NCBI GenBank assembly: GCA_014621425.1
Contig: JAANBB010000187.1
Location: forward strand, 1-64,000
From: Cylindrodendrum hubeiense
Lineage: Eukaryota > Ascomycota > Sordariomycetes > Hypocreales > Nectriaceae
DNA: 64,000 bases
Reading direction: 5' to 3'
Below are positions 40,949 through 52,273 of this stretch, one piece after another. The notes beneath the pieces were generated by a model. It had not been told where the DNA came from. It saw only the letters and a list, made by a program, of their open reading frames with translations, and did no database searches. Position numbers and translations under genes: made by a program. The number at the start of each line of letters is the position of its first letter. Positions within the stretch are counted from its first letter, which is position 1.

Positions 40949-43409
40949 CCGTTGGACAGAAGTACCCATTCGTGCTCCGGAGGTCCTTAGGAGCCCGAAT
41001 CCGCCGGGCTTGTTCGTCTTTGGAGTTGGCGCGGGCTTACCCCTGACTTGTTTAGCACTGTCGCTACTGTTGTGCCTGCTTGACCGGGGGACGGGAAGGG
41101 GCGCCGTTCAATAATCACATCAATCACATCACGCCAACCGGCCAAGCGAACCGGATGAGAGAATAAAAGTAAATAAAGAAGAAAAAAACAAATGGCAAGA
41201 GCACTGTGGGTTTGGTCGTTGGCCGCGCAGTGCCAATTTTTGGCAGTGGCCGGCCAGGGGGAGCTTCTTCAGCGGGTGGCGACGGCAGGCTGCATGCAGT
41301 AAGATTCGGAGAGGGACTTGGGCGCGAGAGGCCTTTTCCGGGTCGCTGTCCCTCGTCCCGCAGCCAAATATTGGATCCGTGTTGGAGTGGGTGAGACTAT
41401 GCTGGGGTATGTCTGGATCTGTGCCTGGTGCCTGGTGTCCGTGACGGGCGAGACACACTGCCGTGGGATGAGGGATGCGATGTGGGAGGGTGGTGTGCAT
41501 GCAAGCAAGGGTGCGCCAAAAGCAAGCAAGGGTCCAGAGGATAGCTCGACGCTTCTTTCAGAATGGAGGGATGCGATGGATGCGATGGATGCAAGGTACC
41601 AGGCACGCACAAAAAAGAAAAGAACACAAGGCACACCCGACAAGGGCACCGACAAGGGCGCGCACATGGGACCGGGCATAAGGCTCAGCCAGAGGGGATC
41701 TAGACTTCCTTGCTTTGTGCTACATATACCACACACGGGCTAATTGCTCCTCGATGGCAGCGTCGATGAATCGCCACAACCAAAATGAAAGGTTCCAACA
41801 CCACGGCACAGCTGGCAATGCGACTACGCCGCTTCACCGAGGTCGGATCGAGCCGAGGGATTCCTCGTCCTCACCGAGATTGAATAGGTGAGAACCAAAC
41901 CTGCCAGAAACTCTCTGGACCTCGGTGAGCAATCAATCTCTTGTGCCGCAGTTTCGGATTGGGGAATTTATCCTCCAATACTTGGTCGTTGTCTCTCCCA
42001 GCGCGTGTCCGTCCCTCCAAGCTTTGTCTCTGCGTCAATCGACGATGCAGCAGGCTGTCTGTGACTGAGAGCTAAACCCGACGAGCAAGAAGCAAAGCCG
42101 GATGGTCGCAAGCCATCTGACAGGTCGGCTGCCATGGCCAAACCCATGGCTGTAGACGTTCGTCCCGGTCCGGTAGAAGCAAAAAATATGAGGCATCTCG
42201 TCATCTGTCAAATTCCCACCCTCGCTTCTTGGTAGTTTGCAGGGCAGCAAGGGTGCCGGACTACGTAGGTCCATAATGATGGCAGGCAATGTTTTCTTTT
42301 TCATTAACCCTCTTTTCTGGCAAATGTCCATTCAATGGTTCCGGCACACACCCCCCGCCAGAGGGCCAAGGCTGGTCGTTTCTTTTTCCCGCTCATTTCC
42401 TTCCTTTTTCTTCGTCCCATCCGGCTCTCCACTGCACCGACAATAGCATGTAGGTCCGTATAGTGGCCGCTGTCACCCCATCAAACTTCGACGACCAGGC
42501 CGAATAACACCCAACCCCGTCTCCCCATTGTGGAGTTGACGTCGTCCGACGCGGGTTTTTGCTTCTTCCTTTCCGTTTGGAGAAGCTTCCGTGTACCGAG
42601 GTACAGGTACCGTGCATTTCTAGGTGCATTTTTGCGTGCATTTACATGGTCGATTAGGTATCAGGGGCGTATGTGGAATGTGGAAAAGAAAACCTCGCCG
42701 CATCGGTTCCGCGAATAAAACAAGGCGACGTCTTTGGGTCGCGCCCCAAACCTACTAGGTCGACGAGGGCGGATCATGTCTCTCTTCGGTCCCGGACCCA
42801 TCGTGTCGCGAGTCGGGTCCGTACTACGCGCAGAGTAGTCGGACTCTGTCGATTTTTGTGCAAATTCCATGTTAGCATTTTGGCCATGAGCAGACCCATC
42901 GGCACTAACAGTTCGAGGCCTCGGTCGTGCGGTGTGCTCGAATGGATCGTCCCGCACCGTGACATTGTCGTGGGCGAGCTCATGACTCGCCGTCTCTCAT
43001 TTCCGTGGCCCGTCTCCGCACGTAGCCGGCCGTTCTTGGGTGGGAGAGCCATCTCCAATAGATAGTTAGTCGGTGCCCGTTCGCCTTCCCACGGATACGG
43101 TAGCATTGTTATTCGTACGTGGTGCTACGCAGGTGTCGGCACCCCATCGAACCAAGCCCATCGCAATCCCTCGTCCATCAACCATCCCCGATTCATCCAA
43201 CCGCCCGCAGCCGGACAGGCAGGCTACGACAGTTCCGCTCTCAGTTCAAGCCCCGAGGCGCTCCTGCTGGGACATGCTCCGGCAAGCGTCCCCTCGCTGG
43301 ACCAGACCCAACGGCGCCTCGCGAAAGACGCCCAGCCCACCTCCAACGCAAGCGGCGTCTGTGCCAACCCGCGACGAACGATGCTGGACTATTATGTAGG
43401 ACGGCCAAG

Positions 43410-43550
43410 CCCAAGCCAAACAAAGCCCAAGCCCAAGCCAGCCAGCAGGCCAAGCTGCGACCAGCACGCACCAGCAGCAGCAAGCAGTACATACTACAGT
43501 ACGCACCGCAGCACGCACCGCAGCACGCCCCAAAGCACGCACCCACCACA
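43410..43550. repeat. AAGCCC and GCACGCACC repeats
   Basis: CCCAAG units at 43410-43446, and imperfect copies of a 10-bp GCACGCACCG-like unit at 43499-43550. Confidence 0.8.
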
Positions 43551-43645
43551 GACCACAGGCAACCCGCCCAGCAGCCCGTCAGCCATGATCCCTGGACAGT
43601 GATCGACCACCGAACCACGGCCCCGAACCACCCCCCACGCCGGCC

Positions 43646-43796
43646 GCTATCCAGGCCACTATCCAGGCCACTATCCAGGCCATTATCCAGTACCTGCCTA
43701 CCCACGCCTAGGTACCTAGCACAGTAGGCCAGGCCACCTACCTAGCTACCTAGGCCACCTACCTACCCACCACGCCCACCACGCCCACCACGCCTC
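43646..43796. repeat. 14-bp CTATCCAGGCCA and 9-bp CCACGCCCA repeats
   Basis: CTATCCAGGCCA-type units at 43647-43690 (three to four copies), then CCTAGGTA/ACCTAGCTACC motifs, then CCACGCCCA units at 43768-43796. Confidence 0.85.
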
Positions 43797-44437
43797 CAGG
43801 GGCCCTAAACGACGCTCGGGCGCCTCCTAACCATCGCCTCGACCGCTGTTGGGCCTAGCTCCAACCCCGCAGAGGTGTCGAGGGTCCCCCCCCTGACGCC
43901 TCGTTCGCTTTCGTCTTGTCCGTCTCGTCTCTCGTCCCTCTCTGCTCATCCGCTCTGCGCTTCCGCTCTGGTCCCTCAAAAGCGCCGCGCCCCGTCTCCC
44001 GTCAACCCGTACAGCGCCTGCGCCTGTGTCTGCCCGTGTCTGCCTGTGTCTGCCTGCCTCGAGGCTCGAGTCTATCCCAATTCCCCCCCGTCCAACGACT
44101 CCAATCGCTCTCCCGTCCTTCGTCCTCCGTTTCCTCCCTCCTCCCCCTTGCATCCTCGGTCCAGGAACCATTCTCTCTTCGTTCTTGCATATTTTTTGTT
44201 GGAACTGAGTATTCAGAGTATCCAGAGTATTCAGAGTCCTCTACCTCGACGCTTGTTCGCTTCGTCTCGACTACTCACCCGCTCGTCGCTCGTCGCTCGT
44301 TCCTCGCCGTCGTCCGTCCTTCGTCGTCTCGTCCGAACTCAGAGCCCCACCTACCTCGTCGAGCTCCTCGCGCCGCATCAGCCCAGAACCAGGCCAACAC
44401 CACAACCTCCTCCAAACACCACCTCTGCTCAATCACG

Positions 44438-46324
44438 ATGGGCCTCTTCTCTCGCAAAGAGAAGGCCCCGAAGGCCGAGCCCGCCATCAACACCACTCAG
44501 TCCAATGCCAGCATCAACTCCCACGCCTCCAGCCTGAGGTCGCCACCTGGCGCTGGTGGGCGCAACCCGCTCAACCGCACCTCGGCCGCCAGCACCTCGC
44601 CTGGAACTCCCATGTCGCCTATGTCGCCCATCAAGCTTCCCAAGATCGACCTCCCCCGCCCTCCGGACCCTCAACTGGACCCTGCCGGCTACCTGCGAAG
44701 TCTCGGCGCTGTGAGGGAACGCAGCAAGATTGTCACTGACAAGGCGTTTCGCAATGACCTCAAGCACTTTGATGTCGACATGCAAAAGTTCCCGGATGTT
44801 GTGACTTTTGTTTCCGGTATCATCAAGGTGCGTCTCCTAATTTGGCATGTTATGCGCAATGCGCATATGGCACTTGCGAGAGCCAGACGCCACACCCAGC
44901 TTTGGTTTCAATGCTGTGACGAGTATTTCCGCTGACAATTGCGCTTGTAGAGAGACTACGATGCCCCCTTCACCAGTATTCCTCCACACGGCAGATATCA
45001 ACACTTCGCTGTCGGTGGTCGAGACCGTATTGCGCAGCTCCTATCCACCTGGCCCGACACTGTCGACAACACCGAGCGCTGCCGTCGTCTAATTGACCTG
45101 TTCCTCGTCAGCGTCTTGCTCGATGCTGGAGCGGGCACCCAATGGAGTTACAAGAGCAATGAGAACGGACGCATATACCGTCGATCAGAGGGTATTGCCG
45201 TGGCAAGCTTGGAAATGTTCAAGGCTGTAAGTGCCTGACTCGTGTCCATTTTTAGCTCGATGCAGCAGCTGACTCGCCCCCAGGGATTGTTTTCCGGAAA
45301 CCCAGGCAACCGATTCCAGGTCGACAAGCAGGGTCTCAAGGCTCTGACTGTCGAAAAGCTTGCGGCCAGCCTCCAGTCGAGGCCCGGCAACGAGATGGCC
45401 GGTCTCCAGGGCCGCACCGACATGCTGGTCCGATTAGGAGGTGCTCTCAACGACAAGCCTGACTACTTTGGCGACGATGGTCGTCCTGGAGACCTGATTG
45501 GTGAGTTTGCGCAGAAGATCTGTAGGCTTCCCGTGTGCTAACTTATTCCTCAGATCATCTCCTCGGCCACCCCTCGACTCAGGCTTCCTCGGTGCTCATA
45601 GTCCCTCTCCCCGTTCTCTGGAACGTCTTGATGACCGGCCTCGCCCCCATCTGGCCCCAATCCCGAACCTCCATCAACGGTGTCAACCTTGGCGATGCCT
45701 GGCCGTGCCAGTCCATGCCCCAGCAGGGCTCCTCTACTAAAATCTCCGCCTTCCCCAACAACTCCAATGCCGCCGCGTGGGAGTCGATTCTTCCCTTCCA
45801 CAAGCTCACTCAGTGGCTCACTTACTCGCTCATGCAGCCCATGCAGTCGCTGCTGAAAATGCATTTCGCCGGCACCGAGTTGCTCACTGGCCTGCCCGAG
45901 TACCGAAACGGTGGTCTATTCGTGGACCTGGGTGTCCTGACGTTGAAGAAGGATGATGCGGAGCGCGGTCTTCAGAACTACTCTGACTGGTGCCGACGCA
46001 CGAACGCTAGTGGCGTTGAGGTTGCGCCCATGTTCGAACCCAGTGACGACGTCATTGTGGAGTGGAGAGGTGTCACAGTTGGTTTCCTCGACAGACTTGC
46101 TTCAGAAGTGAACAGGACACTCAAGTCGGAACTTGCTGGCCACGAGTTGACTCTGGCCCAGTTGTTGGAAGCCGGTAGCTGGAGGGTAAGATTCCCTTGA
46201 CCCCACTAGGATTTCAAGACAATTGACTAACAAATCGCAGGGCGGTCGTGAAATTGCCGAGATCAACCGGCCTAATACCAAGGAGCCTCCGATTCTGATT
46301 GAGAGCGACGGCACCGTGTTCTAA
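44438..46324 (+). CDS. URC4: DUF1688 uracil-catabolism protein (URC4/Urg3-like)
   Basis: Five exons: 44438-44827, 44951-45226, 45284-45500, 45554-46185 and 46241-46324; 532 aa, frames closing at each junction. After a Ser/Pro-rich N-terminus (about 1-75) the DUF1688 domain fills the rest: PAGYLRSLGAVRERS, HGRYQHFAVGGRDR, FLVSVLLDAGAGTQWSYK, EGIAVASLEMFKAGLFSG and the end HKLTQWLTYSLMQP..FAGTELLTGLPEYRNGGL. In the yeast Lachancea kluyveri URC4 is one of the genes needed for the pyrimidine-ring URC pathway that releases nitrogen from uracil; its biochemical step is not settled. No URC1 (cyclohydrolase II-like) neighbour is seen here. Preceded by a long pyrimidine-rich leader containing a short ATTCAGAGT repeat (44210-44240). 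Confidence 0.87.
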
Positions 46325-47133
46325 TGTTTAAACCCAATAGAAGGGTGTAGTATTGTGAAGGTTGAAGCAAGAAAGGAATCATGATGGAACGCGAGGTCAT
46401 CAGAATAGAGAAAGGGGAAAGGAGGGATCGTGTGGGTTTGGTGGAGGAGGCAGGACTTTTTTCTCTTCCTTGTGATAACACCATGAAGCATTTCAAAGAC
46501 ATATATTCCTTATGCCCCCGGGGCCCCCGTCGGGAAAAGGGGGCCTCAAAAGCAGCAAGGGCGGAAGGGGGCCCGCATATTAGGCTAGTTCTGATAATGG
46601 AGAGTGCAAGCAAGTCGTGGGATGGAGTCCGTGTTTGCACTTTGGATCAATTGGAGTGGTCTCCGTTTATGAGTGAAGCCTTTGGAGTGCGAGTGACGTC
46701 TATGAGTCCTGAATTCGGCGCAATTTATGACCCAGTCCGGAGAACTCGCAACCACATCACCATGAAGATCAATGCGACACAGCGCAGATTTGGATATTGT
46801 TCTTGATTTATTGAGGATGGGAGTTCCCAGGTTTATTACATTGTACACATATGCACCTGTACATCTCGTCGTTTCCGCGCCAAAGGGGAGCTTTTCTCCG
46901 CTTCCCCATGCCTCTCTAATTGTACAATGAACCCCCGTCCACTCCGGAGGGAGATGCTTTCCAAGGACCCAATCTCTTCCGCCCACCCGCTATATTTACA
47001 CAGGCCCATGCAACGGCTGCCGCCTCTTTTACATTCTCCCTCTCCTCTTCCATGTAACCCCAGTTTCTCATGGTCGCGTGATCCCTGGCTTTGCTTGCTT
47101 GGCTTCGAAATGGTACAGGCGGGACACGATAAT
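46325..47133. other. Intergenic between convergent genes
   Basis: 0.8 kb. A frame at 46381-46806 is open but has no domain and probably lies in the URC4 3' flank. The right part is the OXA1 3' flank. Confidence 0.5.
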
Positions 47134-48631
47134 TTATTGGCCCTTGTACTTCTTCTGGAACTGGTCACGTTCAAGCTGCTTGCGCATGTCCTCGAGCTTG
47201 CGCATGTTCTCCTTGCGCTTCTTCTCAGCGCGCTCCTTCTCGGTGCCGGCGTAGTTGCCGGTGTAGCTGCCGACCTGGTCGGAGACGCTCTTCTTCATGT
47301 CGCCAAGGTTGTTGGTGAGGCGCTCACGGAGGCCGGTGATACCGGGGCTAGTGGGGCGGGGAGCCTCGTACTTGACCTCCTCGACGGTGAGAATGGGCAG
47401 GCCTACAAGACTGCGGACCGAGGCGTTGTTGAGAACAACGGCCTGGAGGAGGGTGGCGGAACCGGTGGACACCATCATGAGGTTGACACCAGCGGAGAGG
47501 AAAGTAGTACCGATGAAGCCGACGGTACCAAAGACCCACATCATCTTCTTCATCATAGCCTTCTGGCTGGCGGGCGCATACTTGGAGTTGACCTGGACAT
47601 AGTGTTAGAGCAGGAGCCCACTAAGAGAAAACATGCGAAGAATGGAGACTAACCAGCATAGCACCAAACAGCAGACCGGAACCGAGAGCGGGCAGGATGA
47701 AGTAGGGGTCTGACGCCGTCAGGTCAGAGAACCAGAGATAACCGCTAGTCTCCAGGGAGGGCACGGGGATGTTGGACATGCCACCGATGATTCGGAAAAG
47801 ACCGAAACTGAAGGGGATCTGCACAAAGGACCACAGCATGCCCGAGTTGTAGGCTCCGTACTGCTCGCGGACCATCTTGTTGAGGAACTGGCCCTTCTGG
47901 AGGATCTCACGGTCGCCGGTCTGGTAGCCCTTCTTGACAAGGTCCATGGCCTCCTTGCCGCGGGGGTCTTGGCGCATCAGGTTCATGGCGGCGTTGAAGC
48001 GCAAGCTGCGGACCTGCGGGTAGAACATGACGGCACGAAGGATCAAGGCCGTGGCGATGATGGAGCCACCCCAGCCCCAGCCGCTGTAGACGTGGACGTG
48101 CTCGAGCACCCACTGCATCACCGAGGTCGGGCCCCAGCCGTAGTCAAGGCCAATCGCTGAGAGGAAACCCAGGTCCTCGGGCATGTTGAGGATGGAGGCG
48201 CTACCGAGGTCGGCGATGGAGGTGAGGTCGAGGTCGGTGGGGAGGACGGGGGAGTCGGCGACAGCCGGAGGGGCGGAGGCGACGATCTCGGCGGGGGTGG
48301 CCACGGCATCGGGAGCCGCAGAAGAACCGACTACGGTCGATTGCACAGGGGTTTCGGGAATCGTTGTCGTCGTCACGGCCTCAGCAACGGGCTCCGTCTT
48401 CTTTCCATAACCCCAAAGCGACAGGGTCCTGGCACCACCCAGCACGGCGGGTGCCGCAACACCTCTCGCACCAACCCGCGAGCCAGCCAACAAGGCAGCG
48501 CGAGGGCTCTTCATGGCGGTTCCGAATTGTCGGCCATCTCCAAGTCGTCGGGGAATAGTCCTCGAAATCTGCAACGCACCATTCAAGAGGTCAGCAAGCC
48601 GGACGGAGGGGGACAAGAGCCGAGGAGCCAT
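47134..48631 (-). CDS. OXA1: Mitochondrial inner-membrane insertase OXA1
   Basis: Two exons, 47654-48631 and 47134-47592, with a 61-bp intron (ATGCTG|GTTAGT, TATGTCCAG acceptor); 478 aa. N-terminal Arg/Ser-rich mitochondrial presequence ending near ARTLSLWGYGKK, an Ala/Val/Pro-rich intermembrane segment, then the YidC/Oxa1 core: YSGWGWGGSIIATALILRA (TM), the matrix loop RFNAAMNLMRQDPRGKEAMD, SGMLWSFVQIPFSFGLFRI, DPYFILPALGSGLLFGAML and MMWVFGTVGFIGTTFLSAG. A Lys/Arg/Glu-rich C-terminal helix (EKERAEKKRKENMRKLEDM) should bind the mitoribosome. OXA1 inserts mitochondrially encoded and some imported proteins into the inner membrane. TOM13, also a mitochondrial biogenesis factor, lies 634 bp upstream on the same strand. 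Confidence 0.95.
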
Positions 48632-49265
48632 TGCGGATGCAAATGACAGGTTTTACGCACGGATTGGCTGGCTAATTGCCTCTGGAACGCCCCTGAGGGC
48701 AGGGAGCGCACAATTCCTCTGCTGGGGAGCATGGCGGCGGCGTGGGTGGATAGAGTGATGGACGAGTTGAAGATATGCGCGACCAAAAAATTCCCAGCAC
48801 GATGTCTGTGTGACCGGGTAAATGTCGGCCCCGGTGTTGGTGGTCGGTCCCCGGATGGCCCCGGTCATGTTGAAGGTACCCAATAGGGAAAGACACTGGA
48901 ATCTTCAAGGGAGACATGTTTGATGGTAATAATGGATGATTGCATGCAGAAAGCCCTGATTAGAAGATGTGTTGAGAGAACCTTGCCCTGTTGAGGCTGT
49001 ATCTACATCTGAGTCTGGTCCCGCATCATCGCTGAACCCCAAGTACCCGTCTAAATGATGTAGCCATTACATATGCCATGCTCCATGCTGTATCCATTTC
49101 TTGATTTCACCCATATCGCCATTTATATACTCTTTGGACCAGGTGGAAACGTAAATAGGTGGAGAGGCCGATGAGTTGTTAGGGAGCTTGAGTGGCGTCT
49201 CCGCGCCCTCAAAGCTGATTTTGCCGGAGAAGGCTATATCGGATTCAAGTCCATGCAGGGACTCT
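48632..49265. other. Intergenic, OXA1 promoter
   Basis: 634 bp between the TOM13 stop and the OXA1 start. 48.92-49.15 kb is AT-rich. No RNA gene seen. Confidence 0.5.
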
Positions 49266-49777
49266 TCAATCCAAGCTTGCGAAGTCTTCTAGTGACGGTT
49301 GAGAGTTGTATGACCGATCCCGAAGTTCGATGCCGGGTCCGATGGGGTGGGCTCTCCGGCGCGAGAGGGGGAAGACCTAGGGATTGTTAGCGCGAGCTCG
49401 GAAGATGCAACCCGGAGAATTGCGTTGTAAATATCACCACCTTGGGCCATGCTTTCGAAAGAGGCATGACACAAAGGATGGGATACCTAAAACATGCAAG
49501 AGAGATGACCCACCTTGGTGCCTCCCCATCCAAGTCTAAACGCAGCTTCGTGCGCAAACAGCTCTCCGAATCCAAGCATCATGCCGTTGATGAACGGCAG
49601 CAACAGGTTGATGGCGGCGCCTCGGACCAGGGACCACACAGTCGGGGGCTTGTAGAGAATGATGGGCGAGTTGGACGAAGCTGGTGATGAAAGCTCCTCG
49701 GCCGAGTACAGCTCGCTGTCGGAGCGTATCGTGACGCCGGACTCGGAGAGGTGGTTGAGTTGCTCGTCGGAGGACAT
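49266..49777 (-). CDS. TOM13: Mitochondrial outer-membrane import factor TOM13/Mim1
   Basis: Two exons, 49514-49777 and 49266-49376, with a 137-bp intron (AAG|GTGGGT, AATCCCTAG acceptor); 124 aa. A Ser-rich N-terminus leads to PIILYKPPTVWSLVRGAAI, a single transmembrane helix (INLLLPFINGMMLGFGELFA, about 60-79) and HEAAFRLGWGGTKV. The second exon gives VFPLSRRRAHPIGPGIELRD and ends SLEDFASLD, matching fungal TOM13. Without splicing the frame stops after 96 codons and loses this conserved tail. Mim1/TOM13 helps insert alpha-helical outer-membrane proteins and assemble the TOM complex. Divergent from SHP1. Confidence 0.9.
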
Positions 49778-50400
49778 TGTGGCGGTTTTTTCTCAGAGAG
49801 AAGATGGTGAGGAGTAAGGGGAGATGGGTCGCGGGGGGGTGAGAAGCAGCGAGATCGTGGAGGTCGAAGGGCTGGGACACGCCGGGTTGCGGTTCTGCGG
49901 AAGAGTTGCGCCTAGCTTCAGCAAACGGCCGAGGATGGTGTTGACGATTCGGTTGACACCCGGCCTAGCTTGCCGTCACTGTGGCCCCGGCTTCGGTGGA
50001 TCACTGTTCCGGTGGGGTGCAGCAGACTCTCCGCGCGCGCCACCACCGCCACCGCCACTACAGAGAGGTGTTGAGGTTGAAGCCACCAATGTGGGGTGGC
50101 CCGCGATGGAATGTTCGAGGTACGTACCGATGTTCATGCCACTTTACTAGCAACCTGGAGCTTGGCTGACGAGGCGACGAGCTGCCTGCCTGCGTAGCTG
50201 GTTGGCCTTTGACCTCCATCAAACTTCACCGTCACACCAACACGTTTTCTGACAATCCTAGCGCCCGCTTGCAACCAGCGTGGACAGAAATCCTTTCCAT
50301 CTTCCCGACTGCGACCGACTCTGCGCTTGACTGCGTCCAGATTCCCGCCTCTTACAACTTCCATTTTCCCGGTTCCCTCTCCAGATACCCCGCCTCCAAC
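49778..50400. promoter_or_regulatory. Shared promoter region TOM13/SHP1
   Basis: 623 bp between divergent start codons, GC-rich, with a CACCACCGCCACC run at about 50040. No specific motif can be assigned. Confidence 0.5.
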
Positions 50401-51805
50401 ATGGCCGACTCAGAAGACCCCGAGGCCAAGGTCCTCCAGTTCTCTGCCATGTGCAATTCGAGCGCAGAGGAGGTACGGTTTCCTGTCCTCTCGGTTCTTT
50501 GGTGGCAAAGAACCTCCGTGACAAACCACCGCTAACTTTAAGAGATAGGCCACCCAGTATCTCGAAGCTCACAACTGGGACATTTCCGCTGCCTGCACCG
50601 CATGGTTCGAGGATGCTGACGAAGAGCCCGCGGCTGCTGAGCGTGTAGCACAAGACTCTCAGCCCCAGGCGGCGAGCGATAACTACACCGGTCCCCGAAC
50701 TCTGGATGGCCGACCAGCACCCGAATCCAGCTCCAGCAGCAGCCGGGCGGCGCGCAAGCCGGCAACACAGAAGAAAAAGGGCATTGCCACCCTTGGATCC
50801 CTTGGAGGTGGATCGCACCATCATGACGATGACGATGACGACGATGACGATTTCGACGGCGATGACGATGACGATGGACGAGGAAACCTTTTTGCCGGTG
50901 GTGAGAAGTCGGCTTTAGCGGTGCAGGACCCTAACAACAAGCCCCAAGACGGCGGACCCAAGAAAATCATCAGCGACATTCTAGCTAAGGCCAGAGCGTG
51001 AGTTCCTAGTCCCCATGGACACTCTTAACTATTACCAAATCTAACGGCATACAGCAATGCCACACGCCAGGACACTGATCCCGAGGCGGGCCCTTCCCAG
51101 CCAACACGCTTCCACGGCTCTGGTATGACCCTAGGCGGTGATGGTGTCGAAAGCCGAAGCATCCCCGATCCCCAAGGCGCTGCTCGTCCCAGCAATGCCC
51201 AGGCTCAGGAGCGTGTCCTCCACATTTGGCAGGATGGATTCAGCATCGATGATGGAGAGCTCCGCCGTTTCGACGACCCAGCCAACCAGGTCGACCTTCA
51301 GATGATCCGGTCTGGTCGCGCGCCCTTGCATCTCATGAACGTCCAACATGACCAGCCCGTCGACGTGAAGCTCCACCAGCACGATACGCCCTATACCCCC
51401 CAGCCCAGACAATACCGACCATTTGGAGGTTCCGGTCGTCGCCTGGGAAGCCCTGTCCCTGGTGACGGAAACGAGGCCATCTCTCTGGACGCCGCCGTTT
51501 CCACTTCGACACCTGCAGCGGCATCCTCTGGCTCCGGTGCGGCTCCGACCGTGGACAGCTCCCAGCCAACCATCATGATCCGCATCCAGATGCCCGACGG
51601 CACTCGTCTGCCTGCCCGCTTCAACGCTACCCACACCATTGACGACGTGTACGGCTTCGTTCAGGGAGCGTCGGCTGACACTCGGACAAGACCGTGGGTG
51701 CTGGCCACGACATTCCCCAACAAGGAGCACACCGACCGTAGTCTGGTCCTGGGAGAGATGGCTGAGTTCAAGAAGGGCGGCACGGCTGTGGTCAAGTGGG
51801 CTTGA
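50401..51805 (+). CDS. SHP1: Cdc48/p97 cofactor SHP1 (p47, UBX protein)
   Basis: Three exons: 50401-50472, 50549-50997 and 51055-51805; introns of 76 and 57 bp; 423 aa. N-terminal UBA domain (KVLQFSAMCNSSAEEATQYL..NWDISAACTAWFED, about 8-45), an acidic linker with a His3-Asp9 run (about 122-145), NLFAGGEKSALAVQDP, a SEP domain (RVLHIWQDGFSIDDGELRRF..NVQHDQPVDVKLHQH) and a C-terminal UBX domain (PTIMIRIQMPDGTRLPARFN, ending FKKGGTAVVKWA). SHP1 brings ubiquitylated clients to the Cdc48 ATPase in degradation, membrane fusion and autophagy. The exon 2 donor lies inside an alanine codon (GC|GTGAGT). Confidence 0.95.
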
Positions 51806-52273
51806 TTAGAAGACCCCGGTTCATGGGTTGGCGTCAGAGGACGGACAAGGGCTCAACGCATCCAAAGTCCGGAAGTGAATTTGATAGATTGGGGACAAGC
51901 TGCAAGTTGCTGGCTGCTCACATAGGCATGACAAAATCACGATAGATGGTTCGCAAGGACTACGTAGTCCTTTAACACTGCGTGCAATGTGAAGGTATGA
52001 CAATATATGTCCGTCGAAAATGCGCTTTCTATTATCACATGGCATTGTTTCCATCCAGCCGCTGTGTAGTAGCTCATCTAAATATCCAAGTAATTACTTT
52101 GCCAACGCCGCTCTTCACCTTGACTAAAGTGGTATCTCGACACCCCAACGCCCAAGAAAAACATCCGTGTCAAACAACCATGATCTTCCCCTCTCGAATT
52201 CAAGCTCGCTGCGCTCCTTTTTTTCTCTCTTCACATTCCATTTTTATTTTATTTTCAGAGTCCGCTGCATATC
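51806..52273. other. Intergenic between convergent genes
   Basis: 468 bp with the 3' flanks of SHP1 and GTR1; AT-rich near GTR1. Nothing further recognised. Confidence 0.5.

Larger units (their letters stand above)
36795..44437. other. 7.6-kb gene desert rich in short tandem repeats
   Basis: No open frame here encodes a recognisable domain. The left 0.7 kb is AT-rich; from about 37.5 kb the DNA is GC-rich and studded with unrelated 5-14-bp tandem repeats and with TACCTAGGTA-like motifs. 43.9-44.43 kb is strongly pyrimidine-rich and probably the promoter and leader of the URC4-like gene. The rest could be very long regulatory DNA or contain noncoding transcripts; I cannot tell. Confidence 0.6.

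Noticed and set aside
43119..43727. 202-codon Gln/Pro/His-rich frame
   Set aside because: Encoded by simple repeats; frame content is the repeat units themselves.
36795..44437. CRISPR-like array in the repeats
   Set aside because: Repeats are direct tandem units without unique spacers, and the host is a fungus.
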